This document shows positions 35,195 through 43,550 of a stretch of DNA of 64,000 nt, one piece after another. This DNA is from Sphingomonadales bacterium (GTDB lineage Bacteria > Pseudomonadota > Alphaproteobacteria > Sphingomonadales > Sphingomonadaceae). The position numbers were made by a program, and so were the translations under genes. The stretch covers positions 1-64,000 of the forward strand of contig JADJAC010000010.1 in the NCBI GenBank assembly GCA_016704425.1. The letters run 5' to 3'. Position 1 is the first letter of the stretch, and every line of letters starts with the position of its first letter. The notes beneath the pieces were generated by a model, which was not told where the DNA came from, made no database searches, and saw nothing but the letters and a program-made list of their open reading frames with translations.

Positions 35195-35895
35195 CCCACC
35201 ACCGTCGCCCGTGCCGCTGGGGCTGGAGCCGCTGGCAGTGGCATCTTGGCCCGTCGCGCAGTCAATATCCTGACGGGTGCTTCGATCATCTGGCCACGCA
35301 TCACGCCTTCGCCCTTGGTCGCAGAAACCGGAGCGGCGTGAATCTTCTGCACCACATCCATCCCTTCGACTACATGGCCGAACGCCGCATAGCCCGCATT
35401 GTCTCCACTCGCGCCCGGATCGGCATCCAGAGCCGGCATGTCGGAAAGCAAGATCGAGAAATCGCAGGTTGCCGTCCCCGGGGCCCAGCGCGCCATTGAA
35501 ATCGTTCCCGCCTTGTGGAGGATTCCCGTCACATTGGTCGGTTCGTGCGCGATCGGCTTCAGGATGCGCTTCGGATCGTATTGGGTGCCGCCCTGGATCA
35601 GGCCCTGCGGCCCCGGCCCTCCGAAGTCGAGCCGCATCGTGCGGTAGAACACCGTGCCATCGAGGCGTCGTTGATCAACATAGCGCAAAAAATTGGCCGT
35701 AGTGATCGGTGCCCGCTTGCCGTCAAGCTCAAGCACGATCGTGCCCAAGGTCGTCGTCAATGCCACCCGGACAAGGCCCAGGGGTTCCACAACGGCCTGA
35801 GCCGGCGCCTTTCGAACCGGGGCCGCCAGTGCGGCGGCTGGCATCGCAAGGCAGCCACACAAGGCCAAGAGACCAATTATTCGTTTCATGAGCAT
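35191..35895 (-). CDS. Exported cyclophilin-type peptidylprolyl isomerase
   Basis: 234 residues from ATG 35895 (AGGA upstream). Signal peptide MLMKRIIGLLALCGCLAMPA. Cyclophilin core: VALTTTLGTIVLELDGKRAP, NFLRYVDQRRLDGTVFYRTM, PQGLIQGGTQ, GTISMARWAPGTATCDFSIL (divergent from the usual SQFFI) and GYAAFGHVVEGMDVVQKIHA. It probably folds periplasmic proteins. The adjacent lysR gene, transcribed toward it from just upstream, ends 8 bp away. Confidence 0.87.
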   Translation of the reverse strand: MLMKRIIGLLALCGCLAMPAAALAAPVRKAPAQAVVEPLGLVRVALTTTLGTIVLELDGKRAPITTANFLRYVDQRRLDGTVFYRTMRLDFGGPGPQGLIQGGTQYDPKRILKPIAHEPTNVTGILHKAGTISMARWAPGTATCDFSILLSDMPALDADPGASGDNAGYAAFGHVVEGMDVVQKIHAAPVSATKGEGVMRGQMIEAPVRILTARRAKMPLPAAPAPAARATVVG

Positions 35896-35903
35896 GCCCA
35901 TTC

Positions 35904-36815
35904 CTAAGCTGCCTGGACGGCCTGCATGTGTGACGTCCTTCGTGTCAGCCAAAACTGGATCTGATCCACCACAAAATCAATGACGGCGCGGATATGCGGC
36001 TGACGGCGGGCCTCGTCCGTGGTGACCATCCAACCTGGGGTCTTCAATTCGGCAATCGGCGGCAGCAGCCTTACAACACCGCGGAGGTCATCGCCCATAA
36101 GGCAAGGCAGGACGGAGGCGCCAATCCCGGAGCGCACGCTCGCGATCAGCCCCGAGAGCGTATTCGCCCGATGGACTATGTGCGCCTCTGGCAGATTTTC
36201 GGCCACCCAGTTGTTCACAAACCCGTTGCGATCGACATTCAGCACCAGCGGATAACGGCACAATTCCGCAATAGTGGCAGGCAAGCCGCAGCGTTCTGCC
36301 ATTTCCTGGCTGGCGTAAAAGGCTTCCTCCATGTCCATCAGGTGGCGCACGATCAGCGCGTCCTGGGTGGGACGATTGCCGAAACGCAACGCGAGATCGG
36401 CGTCTCCGCGAAGCAGGTCGAGATTTTCGTCAGTCGTGATGACTTCGACCCGAATGTCCGGATGACGCGCCCTCAGCAGTCCCAGTGCCGGGATAACCCA
36501 GGCATTTGCAGCCGATTCAACAGTTGTCAGCCGAACCGTGCCGGCCAAACGGCGCGATTCCATGGCAATGTTCGCAGAAAATGCGCAAACGGAATCTTCG
36601 ACGGCCTCTGCTGCGCCCAAAACAGCCTCACCACGCGGCGTGAGTCGGTACCCAGCGGGCGTCCGGATGAAGAGCTGGACACCGATGGCTTCCTCAAGGA
36701 TGGTTACACGACGCGAGATTGTCGCCTGACTGACCTTCATGTTTCGGGACGCGGAGAGCGTACTGCCGCTTCGCGCGACGGCGAGGAAATAGCGCAGATC
36801 GTTCCAGTCGAACAT
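35904..36815 (-). CDS. LysR family transcriptional regulator
   Basis: 303 residues. N-terminal winged HTH: MFDWNDLRYFLAVARSGSTL then MKVSQATISRRVTILEEAIG. Effector-binding domain from about residue 90 (GTVRLTTVESAANAWVIPAL). The start FDWNDLRYF is typical of GcvA/DsdC-like members that often repress or activate membrane or metabolic genes. A short palindrome 29 bp upstream suggests autoregulation. The nearest divergent frame is a 34-residue peptide. Confidence 0.92.
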   Translation of the reverse strand: MFDWNDLRYFLAVARSGSTLSASRNMKVSQATISRRVTILEEAIGVQLFIRTPAGYRLTPRGEAVLGAAEAVEDSVCAFSANIAMESRRLAGTVRLTTVESAANAWVIPALGLLRARHPDIRVEVITTDENLDLLRGDADLALRFGNRPTQDALIVRHLMDMEEAFYASQEMAERCGLPATIAELCRYPLVLNVDRNGFVNNWVAENLPEAHIVHRANTLSGLIASVRSGIGASVLPCLMGDDLRGVVRLLPPIAELKTPGWMVTTDEARRQPHIRAVIDFVVDQIQFWLTRRTSHMQAVQAA

Positions 36816-36843
36816 GACCGACTCCAGAAGCCCTGAACCGCGT

Positions 36844-36859
36844 TATGCATTTTTGCATA
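36844..36859. promoter_or_regulatory. LysR box candidate
   Basis: TATGCA-TTTT-TGCATA, a perfect 16-bp palindrome containing a T-N11-A core, located 29-44 bp before the lysR ATG. It is the natural autoregulatory site and could also control the divergent small peptide gene. Confidence 0.5.
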
Positions 36860-36973
36860 GGGTGTTTGCAACCTTGGTGTTCACGCTCCCTGGATCATCA
36901 GGTGTAATCGGAATTCAGACGACGGGATCGCCCCATCGCCCCCATTGAAGAATTGAATATGAGGAGATTTGAA

Positions 36974-37078
36974 ATGACCCAGTTCCGCCCCGCCCTTTTC
37001 CTTGCCGCCATCCTGGCGACCTATGCTGGCCTCGCACTCGCTGCCATTCCCTTGAGCAGCATTGCGGCCCTTGCATAG
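36974..37078 (+). CDS. 34-residue hydrophobic small protein
   Basis: Starts MTQFRPALFLAAILATYAGL and ends LSSIAALA, with one membrane helix or a signal-like segment. GAGGAG lies 7 bp before the ATG, a near-ideal ribosome binding site. It is divergent from lysR and followed by a 14-bp-stem hairpin. I do not recognise it. The combination of a strong ribosome binding site, a coherent hydrophobic composition and a hairpin after the stop favours a real microprotein. Confidence 0.5.
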   Translation: MTQFRPALFLAAILATYAGLALAAIPLSSIAALA

Positions 37079-37089
37079 GTCCAAGGCCA

Positions 37090-37141
37090 TTCGCCCGTCG
37101 GGGGAAGTCCCTCCCCCAGCCCATGCACCCCGACGGGCGAA
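37090..37141 (+). terminator. Hairpin after the small peptide gene
   Basis: TTCGCCCGTCGGGG (37090-37103) pairs perfectly with CCCCGACGGGCGAA (37128-37141) over a 24-base loop. No T-run follows, so it is a weak terminator or an RNA-stabilising element. Confidence 0.45.
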
Positions 37142-37170
37142 ACCAGGAAAAATCCACCAGACAGATGATC

Positions 37171-37201
37171 AAAAAAGGGGCCGCCGCAGCGACCCCTTTT
37201 T
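37171..37201 (-). terminator. Rho-independent terminator of pnp
   Basis: On the minus strand AAAAAGGGG, a 12-base loop and CCCC are followed by TTTTTT; the arms are A/T runs around GGGG/CCCC. It lies 23 bp after the pnp stop. The symmetric A/T flanks could also stop plus-strand transcription. Confidence 0.8.
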
Positions 37202-37223
37202 CATTTCAGCGTGAAGACGACGA

Positions 37224-39545
37224 TCAATCGTCCTTGAGGAACGCCGGCACGAAGTTCGGATCGCCGCCTTCGCTGCCTTCCGAGCGCTCACGACGCGGAC
37301 CGCGATCTCCATCGCGGCGCGGACCACGATCACCGCGACCGCCGCCATCACGACGAGGACCACGATCACGATCGCCATCCCGACGCGGGCCGCGATCACC
37401 ACGCGGTCCGCGATCTTCGCGCGGTTCGCGCGGCGGGCGGGTATCTTCGAGTTCGGCACCGGTTTCCTGATCAACGACCCGCATCGACAGGCGAACCTTG
37501 CCGCGCTGATCGATTTCGAGGACCTTGACCTTCACTTCCTGGCCTTCGGAAAGCACGTCGGAAACCTTTTCCGTCCGCTCGTTGCGAATTTCGGAGACGT
37601 GAACGAGACCGTCCTTGCCGCCCATGAAATTCACGAACGCGCCGAAATCGACCAGGTTGACGACCTTGCCGTCATAGATCTTGCCAACTTCGGGTTCCTC
37701 GACAATGCCGGAGATCCACTTGCGCGCGGCCTCGATCTGACTGAGGTCGGACGAGCTGATCTTGATCAGGCCTTCATCATCGATGTCGACCTTGGCGCCT
37801 GTGGTTGCAACGATTTCGCGGATCACCTTGCCGCCGGTCCCGATAATGTCACGGATCTTCGACTTGTCGATCTGCATTGTCTCAATGCGCGGAGCATGTG
37901 CCGAGAGCTCTTCACGGGTGTGATCAAGCGCCTTGGCCATTTCGCCAAGAATATGCGCCCGGCCTTCCTTGGCCTGGGTCAGCGCGACACGCATGATCTC
38001 TTCGGTGATGCCCGCGATCTTGATGTCCATCTGCATCGTGGTGATGCCTTCGGACGTGCCGGCAACCTTGAAATCCATATCGCCGAGATGATCCTCGTCA
38101 CCAAGGATATCCGAAAGGACGGCAAAGTCCTTGCCTTCGAGGATGAGGCCCATCGCGATGCCGGAAACGGCACGCGTGATCGGCACACCGGCATCCATCA
38201 TCGCCAGCGAGCCACCGCAGACCGACGCCATCGAAGACGAGCCGTTGGATTCGGTAATGTCAGAGGTCAGACGGATCGTGTAGGGGAAATCTTCCTTGGT
38301 GGGCAGCACACCGTGCAGCGCGCGCCAGGCGAGCTTGCCGTGGCCGACTTCACGACGGCCCGGAGCACCGAAGCGACCGACTTCGCCAACCGAATAGGGC
38401 GGGAAGTTGTAGTGGAGCATGAAATGCTCGTAGCGCAGGCCGGTCAGCCCATCGATCATCTGTTCCGAATCCTTGGTGCCCAAGGTGCAGGTCGCAATCG
38501 TCTGGGTTTCGCCGCGGGTGAACAGGGCGGAACCATGTGCGCGGGGAAGGAAGTGCGTTTCCGCCACGATCGGGCGGATCTGCGTGGTCGTGCGGCCATC
38601 AATGCGGGTGCCGTCCTTCAGGATCGCACCGCGGACGATTTCGGCCTCGAGCTTCTTCATCAGCTTGTTGGCGGCCATCTGGTCCTGCGGGGCAGCATCA
38701 GAGAAGGCTTCCTTGGCCTTGGCACGGGCTTCATTCAACGCATTCGAGCGCGCCGACTTGTCCGTGATCTTGTAGGCAGCAGCAATATCCTTGCCGATGA
38801 GCTTCTTGAGCTTGTCCTTTGCGGCCGAGAGGTCGGCCTGTTCAGCCATTGGCCAGGGATCCTTTGCTGCCTGTTCGGCAAGCTTGACGATCTGCTTGAT
38901 GACATCCTTGCACGCCTTGTGGGCGAACTGGACGGCACCGAGCATGACTTCTTCCGAAAGCTCCTTGGCTTCGGATTCGACCATCATCACCGCATCATAG
39001 GTCGCGGCAACGACGAGATCGAGCTGGCCCGCTTCGACCTGTTCGTCGCTCGGGTTCAGGATATATTCGCCGTCGACATAGCCGACGCGCGCAGCACCGA
39101 TCGGCCCCATGAAGGGCACGCCCGAAAGCGTCATCGCCGCCGAAGCCGCGACCATTGCAAGGATATCGGGCTCATTCTCGCCATCATAGGAGAGAACCTG
39201 GCAGATGCAGTTGATCTCGTTGTAAAAGCCTTCGGGGAACAGTGGCCGCAGCGGCCGGTCGATCAGGCGGGAAACGAGTGTTTCCTTTTCGGTGGCCCCG
39301 CGTTCGCGCTTGAAAAAGCCGCCGGGAATGCGGCCGGACGAGAAATATTTTTCCTGGTAGTTGACGGTCAGCGGGAAGAAATCCTGGCCTTCCTTGACCG
39401 ACTTCGCCGCGGTGACCGCGCAAAGAACGACCGTTTCGCCGAGCGTCGCGATGACCGCGCCGTCAGCCTGGCGGGCAACCTTGCCCGTTTCGAGTGTCAG
39501 GGTTTGTCCGCCCCACTCGAGTGATACAGTTTTCGTGTTGAACAT
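37224..39545 (-). CDS. pnp: Polyribonucleotide nucleotidyltransferase with an Arg/Gly/Asp-rich tail
   Basis: 773 residues. Phosphorolytic 3'-5' exoribonuclease. Two RNase PH domains (about 10-215 and 310-540; RSSGRIPGGFFKRER-like basic loop, and DILGDEDHLGDMDFKVAGTS metal site), then a KH domain (IRDIIGTGGKVIREIVATTG) and an S1 domain (GKIYDGKVVNLVDFGAFVNF). The last 75 residues are a disordered RGD/RDG repeat (DRGPRRDGDRDRGPRRDG) ending FVPAFLKDD, probably an extra RNA- or partner-binding tail. It lies 139 bp below rpsO, as in most bacteria. Confidence 0.96.
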   Translation of the reverse strand: MFNTKTVSLEWGGQTLTLETGKVARQADGAVIATLGETVVLCAVTAAKSVKEGQDFFPLTVNYQEKYFSSGRIPGGFFKRERGATEKETLVSRLIDRPLRPLFPEGFYNEINCICQVLSYDGENEPDILAMVAASAAMTLSGVPFMGPIGAARVGYVDGEYILNPSDEQVEAGQLDLVVAATYDAVMMVESEAKELSEEVMLGAVQFAHKACKDVIKQIVKLAEQAAKDPWPMAEQADLSAAKDKLKKLIGKDIAAAYKITDKSARSNALNEARAKAKEAFSDAAPQDQMAANKLMKKLEAEIVRGAILKDGTRIDGRTTTQIRPIVAETHFLPRAHGSALFTRGETQTIATCTLGTKDSEQMIDGLTGLRYEHFMLHYNFPPYSVGEVGRFGAPGRREVGHGKLAWRALHGVLPTKEDFPYTIRLTSDITESNGSSSMASVCGGSLAMMDAGVPITRAVSGIAMGLILEGKDFAVLSDILGDEDHLGDMDFKVAGTSEGITTMQMDIKIAGITEEIMRVALTQAKEGRAHILGEMAKALDHTREELSAHAPRIETMQIDKSKIRDIIGTGGKVIREIVATTGAKVDIDDEGLIKISSSDLSQIEAARKWISGIVEEPEVGKIYDGKVVNLVDFGAFVNFMGGKDGLVHVSEIRNERTEKVSDVLSEGQEVKVKVLEIDQRGKVRLSMRVVDQETGAELEDTRPPREPREDRGPRGDRGPRRDGDRDRGPRRDGGGRGDRGPRRDGDRGPRRERSEGSEGGDPNFVPAFLKDD

Positions 39546-39650
39546 TTGATTTCCTTCGAACCAGCGGCCCTATGCGCGCTGGCTTCCTTCTGTGTGCGGA
39601 CGGTTCGTCCGCCGCGCCGGTCAAACACCGAATTGTGATTGCCGGATAAC

Positions 39651-39680
39651 AAAACGGCCCCCGTCGATCGGAGGCCGTCT
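39651..39680 (-). terminator. Terminator after rpsO
   Basis: On the minus strand ACGGCC, a 13-base loop region and GGCCGT are followed by TTTTG, just below the rpsO stop. It would separate rpsO from pnp or attenuate read-through into it. Confidence 0.75.
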
Positions 39681-39684
39681 GGTG

Positions 39685-39954
39685 TTATTTACGAAGACCA
39701 AGCTTCGCGATGAGTGCCGCATAACGGTCGTGATCGATTCTCTTGAGATAATCGAGCAGCGAACGGCGGTTGTTGACGAGCATCAGCAAGCCGCGACGCG
39801 AATGATTGTCCTTCGCATGCGTCTTGAAATGCTCGGTAAGGTTGGTGATCCGTTCAGTCAGGATCGAAACCTGAACTTCGGGGGAACCGGTATCGCCTTC
39901 ATGGCGGGCATGTTCCTTGATGAGCGCCTGTTTGCGCTCTGCAGTAATTGTCAT
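39685..39954 (-). CDS. rpsO: 30S ribosomal protein S15
   Basis: 89 residues, the standard length. Motifs: ALIKEHARHEGDTGSPEVQV, LTEHFKTHAKDNHSRRGLLM and LVNNRRSLLDYLKRIDHDRY. S15 binds 16S rRNA helices 20-22 early in assembly and often represses its own mRNA. truB lies 21 bp upstream, so truB-rpsO is an operon. Confidence 0.97.
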   Translation of the reverse strand: MTITAERKQALIKEHARHEGDTGSPEVQVSILTERITNLTEHFKTHAKDNHSRRGLLMLVNNRRSLLDYLKRIDHDRYAALIAKLGLRK

Positions 39955-39975
39955 CGTTTTTCCTTCGACATCTTT

Positions 39976-40872
39976 TCAAAGGTTGAATCGCCGCACGGTG
40001 CGGACGTTTCCGTCCAGAACCTCCACAAGCGCGAGCGGCGTTTCACCGTTCAGGGCAAGATGGAGGCCGCCTTGCGCGGCAATCCCGGTCAAGACCTGCC
40101 CGTTATGGAGCAGCCTTGCCTGTTCCGGGGTAAGGGCGAGTGCCGGGATGTCGTCCAGCGCCGTCCTTATCGGCAAGGTCACGTCTTCAAGGGCGCGGGC
40201 CTTAGCCTTTTCCATGAGAATGTCCAGCGAAATCGCCTGATCGAGCCGGAACGGACCCGCCTTGGTCCGTCGGAGCATGCTGACATGGCCCACTGTGCCG
40301 AGCGCGTGGGCAATATCCCGGGCGAGACTCCGGATATAGGTGCCCTTTGAAACTTGGGCAGTCAGGGTGACTTCCCCAACCGTCGCCCCTTCGCAGGGGC
40401 GACGGATAGAGAGATCGCGGATCGTCACCTGCCGGCTTTCCAAGATGACACCCTCCCCCGCCCGCGCCAGATCATAGGCGCGTTTCCCATCCACCTTGAG
40501 AGCGGAAAAGGCCGGAGGGATCTGCGCAATGGCGCCTGTAAAGGCCGGGAGAACGTCCGTGATTTCTTCCATCGTCGGGCGGACGTCCGAAGTTGCAATC
40601 ACCGTGCCCTCCAGATCGAGCGAGTCCGTCTCTGCGCCAAACGCGATCGTGAAGTCATAGCATTTGTCACTGTCGAGCATCCGCCCGGCAAGCTTGGTCG
40701 CCTCTCCCATCGCAATGGGCAGCACACCTGTCGCCAAGGGATCGAGCGTCCCGCCGTGGCCGACCTTCAGCTTGGGATAACCGCCGTCGCGCAATGCACG
40801 CTTGACCGCACTGACGCCGGCCGTCGAGCCGAGGCCAAGCGGCTTGTCCAGGATGATCCAGCCATTGGGCAT
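39976..40872 (-). CDS. truB: tRNA pseudouridine(55) synthase TruB
   Basis: 298 residues. Makes pseudouridine 55 in tRNA. Catalytic Asp in VGHGGTLDPLATGVLPIAMG; other blocks KRAYDLARAGEGV and VSKGTYIRSLARDIAHALG. Between the last two an unusual stretch (SIRRPCEGATVGEV) is encoded by a perfect 26-bp hairpin repeat that occurs again at 43,492. It lies one base after the S2P protease gene and before rpsO. Confidence 0.95.
   Translation of the reverse strand: MPNGWIILDKPLGLGSTAGVSAVKRALRDGGYPKLKVGHGGTLDPLATGVLPIAMGEATKLAGRMLDSDKCYDFTIAFGAETDSLDLEGTVIATSDVRPTMEEITDVLPAFTGAIAQIPPAFSALKVDGKRAYDLARAGEGVILESRQVTIRDLSIRRPCEGATVGEVTLTAQVSKGTYIRSLARDIAHALGTVGHVSMLRRTKAGPFRLDQAISLDILMEKAKARALEDVTLPIRTALDDIPALALTPEQARLLHNGQVLTGIAAQGGLHLALNGETPLALVEVLDGNVRTVRRFNL
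40380..40405. repeat. Palindromic repeat copy 1, inside truB
   Basis: CCGTCGCCCCT, loop TCGC, AGGGGCGACGG: a perfect 11-bp stem. A second copy in the same orientation lies at 43492-43516. Here it is translated in frame within truB. Confidence 0.6.
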
Positions 40873-40873
40873 A

Positions 40874-41554
40874 TCAGCCGAAAAGCGAGAGGAACCGCGC
40901 TCCCAGCCCCAGGATCCATTCGACCGGCGGCCCGATCAGCTGCGGCACCACGGCTGCTCTGGGAGAGAGCATCGGCAGCACGACAATGAGCAGGATCATG
41001 AGCGGGAAGCCATAGCGCGCAAGGCGGGCATAGCGTCGGCCGAGCGAGGGAGGCAGAAGGCCTTCAACGACATGACCACCGTCAAAGGGCGGCAAAGGGA
41101 GCAGGTTGAAGACCCCAAGCATGACGTTGATTATGGCGAAGTTGATCAGGTTGGCGTTGATAAAGGCAACCGCAATGCCCGGGTTCTGTCCAAAGCCGAC
41201 GAGCAGAGCGCCGAGTGCCACAAATGTCAGCGCGGCAAGCATAAAATTCATGCCCGGCCCGGCCAACGCGACAAACATCATGTGCACACGTGGATTGCGC
41301 AACCGGCGCTTGTCGACCGGGACCGGCTTCGCCCAGCCAAAAATGGGAGCACCAGCGAGAGCCAGGCCCATCGGGAGTATGATTGTGCCAATGGGATCGA
41401 CATGGCGGATCGGATTGAGGCTCAACCGGCCCATTCGCCCAGCAGTCGGATCACCGAAGAGCCGTGCGACCCAGCCATGCGCCACTTCGTGAAAGACGAT
41501 CGCGATGACCAGCGGGACGATCCAGGTCGCGGCCTGGTAGATTGCATCTGACAT
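40874..41554 (-). CDS. Site-2 protease-like M50 family metalloprotease
   Basis: 226 residues with about five membrane helices. Zinc motif VFHEVAHGWVARLFGDPTA (HExxH) in the first helix and VFNLLPLPPFDGGHVVEG (NxxPxxxxDG) in a later helix are the S2P/FtsEX-type intramembrane protease signature. A role in regulated intramembrane proteolysis is likely but no substrate is evident. It starts directly after the tgt stop, with no gap. Confidence 0.9.
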   Translation of the reverse strand: MSDAIYQAATWIVPLVIAIVFHEVAHGWVARLFGDPTAGRMGRLSLNPIRHVDPIGTIILPMGLALAGAPIFGWAKPVPVDKRRLRNPRVHMMFVALAGPGMNFMLAALTFVALGALLVGFGQNPGIAVAFINANLINFAIINVMLGVFNLLPLPPFDGGHVVEGLLPPSLGRRYARLARYGFPLMILLIVVLPMLSPRAAVVPQLIGPPVEWILGLGARFLSLFG

Positions 41555-42670
41555 TCAGCGGCAATACCGCGCGCGGAAGCTGCTGGCAAAGGCCGATAGC
41601 GAGCCTGAGGCAATCGCCTCGCGAAGACCGGCCATCAATTGCTGGTAGAACCAGAGATTATGCTCGGTCATCAGCATCGCACCCAGCATTTCGCCCGACC
41701 GGACGAGGTGATGCAGATAGGCCTTGCTCCACTGTGCGGTCGGTGAATCCGGATCGAGCGGTGCTTCATCCTCGGCGAATTTCGCATTGCGGATATTGAC
41801 CGGGCCATCCCAGGTAAAGGCTTGGCCATTGCGTCCCGAGCGGGTCGGCAAGACGCAATCGAACATGTCGATCCCGCGCTCGACAGCCCCCACGAGATCA
41901 TCCGGCTTCCCGACCCCCATCAGGTAGCGCGGCCGATCTTCGGGCAATTGTCCCGGCGCATAGTCAAGGCAGGCAAACATGGCCTCCTGCCCTTCGCCTA
42001 CCGCAAGGCCGCCAATCGCATAGCCGTCAAAGCCGATATCGATAAGGGCATCGGCGGACACTTTGCGCAGGTTCTCGTCAAGCGATCCCTGCTGGATCCC
42101 GAACAGGGCAGCACGCGATGCATGTTCATCGTCGTCGTCGAATGCGATCCGTGAGCGCCTTGCCCAGCGCATCGAGCGCTCCATCGAAAGCGCCGCTTCC
42201 TCGCGGGTCGCACCGTTCTTCGTGCATTCGTCAAAAGCCATCACGATGTCAGACCCCAGCAAACGCTGAATTTCCATCGAGCGTTCGGGCGTGATGAGGT
42301 GCTTCGACCCGTCAAGGTGCGAGGAAAAGGCAACGCCTTCTTCGCTCATCTTCGTGAGCGCCGACAGCGACATGACCTGATAGCCGCCGCTGTCCGTCAG
42401 GATCGGCCGGTTCCACTGCATGAACCGGTGCAGGCCGCCAAGCCGCGCCACGCGTTCCGCGCCGGGCCGGAGCATCAGGTGATAGGTGTTGCCAAGAATG
42501 ATGTCCGCGCCAAGCGCTTCGACATCGGCCGGCTTCATCCCCTTGACCGTTGCCGCCGTCCCGACCGGCATGAACGCCGGCGTGCGAATCTCGCCGCGCT
42601 GCATCCGGATGACTCCCGTTCGCGCCCTGCCGTCTGTTGCGGCGATCTGGAAGGAAAAGCGATCGGACAT
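41555..42670 (-). CDS. tgt: Queuine tRNA-ribosyltransferase lacking the zinc cysteines
   Basis: 371 residues. Exchanges guanine-34 for preQ1 in tRNAs with GUN anticodons. Catalytic aspartates lie in ILTDSGGYQVMSL and GIDMFDCVLPTRSGRNGQAF; GTAATVKGMKPADVEALGAD and GIQQGSLDENLRKVSADALI are conserved. The zinc site, normally CxCxxC then His, here reads PLDPDSPTAQWSKAYLHHL, with all three Cys gone and about three residues missing, although the later His (TEHNL) remains. The frame is intact across the site. queA is 0.9 kb upstream. Confidence 0.94.
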   Translation of the reverse strand: MSDRFSFQIAATDGRARTGVIRMQRGEIRTPAFMPVGTAATVKGMKPADVEALGADIILGNTYHLMLRPGAERVARLGGLHRFMQWNRPILTDSGGYQVMSLSALTKMSEEGVAFSSHLDGSKHLITPERSMEIQRLLGSDIVMAFDECTKNGATREEAALSMERSMRWARRSRIAFDDDDEHASRAALFGIQQGSLDENLRKVSADALIDIGFDGYAIGGLAVGEGQEAMFACLDYAPGQLPEDRPRYLMGVGKPDDLVGAVERGIDMFDCVLPTRSGRNGQAFTWDGPVNIRNAKFAEDEAPLDPDSPTAQWSKAYLHHLVRSGEMLGAMLMTEHNLWFYQQLMAGLREAIASGSLSAFASSFRARYCR

Positions 42671-42764
42671 GGGCGGCGGCCTATAGCGGCACTTTGCCAA
42701 CGGTTTCAACTTTGGCCGAATGGCGATAGGCGGGATACGAATTTCGATTCGTCAGGAACATGGA

Positions 42765-43466
42765 ATGACTGACCCGCACCCGCTCGACCGGCCTGCCTGG
42801 AACGCGCTCAAGTCTGGCTGGGCGGCGCTTGCGCAGGGCAATGAACAGGCGCTCCGCCTTGAGCCGGATCACGGCCCCTTTGGTGCCTCGGCCGATTTCA
42901 GCGAATCTGCGCTGACGGAACTCGCAGCCCTGATCCCGCCCGGCGGGGAAATCTGGACCACGGAAGGACACGAAATCCCCGACCTTCCCGGCGCCATGCG
43001 GCTCCGTTCGGCAGGGCTGGTCCAGATGGTTGCGAGCAGCCTCAACCCGATGGCGGGGCAGGACGAGATTCTTGATCTGCAGGAAGTCGACTCTGCCGAA
43101 ATGCGCGCGCTCGCACATTTGACGCAACCGGGCCCCTTCTTTCCGCTGACGCACAGGCTAGGCAATTTCGTCGGCATCAGGCGCGAGGGGACGCTGGTCG
43201 CTATGGCCGGGGAACGGATGCGGCTGGACGGCTATTGCGAAGTCAGCGGCGTCTGCACACGTCCGGAATGCCGGGGACAGGGTCTTGCCGGTGCGATGAT
43301 GAGCGTGGTTGCGGCCCGCATCTTCGATCGCGGCGAAACGCCGTTTCTGCACAGCTATGCCACGAATGCAGGTGCGATTGCGCTCTACGAACGCCTCGGT
43401 TTCGCCATTCGCAAGCCGATGACAGTCACGATTTTCGGGGCGAAGCCGCCGGAGGCCAGATCTTAG
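42765..43466 (+). CDS. GNAT family N-acetyltransferase (FR47-like)
   Basis: 233 residues from ATG 42765. The C-terminal FR47-like GNAT fold includes EVSGVCTRPECRGQGLAGAM (acetyl-CoA loop, about residues 163-182), HSYATNAGAIALYERLGFAI and a final strand. The N-terminal half (HPLDRPAWNALKSGWAALAQ) is typical of the predicted-acetyltransferase group. Substrate unknown. Divergent from tgt (94 bp between starts); converges with queA. Confidence 0.85.
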   Translation: MTDPHPLDRPAWNALKSGWAALAQGNEQALRLEPDHGPFGASADFSESALTELAALIPPGGEIWTTEGHEIPDLPGAMRLRSAGLVQMVASSLNPMAGQDEILDLQEVDSAEMRALAHLTQPGPFFPLTHRLGNFVGIRREGTLVAMAGERMRLDGYCEVSGVCTRPECRGQGLAGAMMSVVAARIFDRGETPFLHSYATNAGAIALYERLGFAIRKPMTVTIFGAKPPEARS

Positions 43467-43491
43467 ACTCTGTTCGTTTTGGATAGAAGGA

Positions 43492-43516
43492 CCGTCGCCC
43501 CTGCGCAGGGGCAACG
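43492..43516. repeat. Palindromic repeat copy 2, between the GNAT gene and queA
   Basis: CCGTCGCCCCT, loop GCGC, AGGGGCAACG. It differs from copy 1 (40380) by two bases and lies in the 84-bp convergent gap, where it may act as a bidirectional terminator. Confidence 0.55.
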
Positions 43517-43550
43517 ATTCCACCTCAACAGAACAGGCTCGAGCTTCCCG

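Noticed and set aside
37599..39524. A 641-codon open frame on the plus strand
   Set aside because: It is antisense to pnp, which has full domain support; long antisense frames are expected in G+C-rich genes.
41700..41760. A frameshift as the cause of the missing zinc cysteines in tgt
   Set aside because: The reading frame and the flanking conserved residues (PLDP, KAYLHHL) are continuous across the site.
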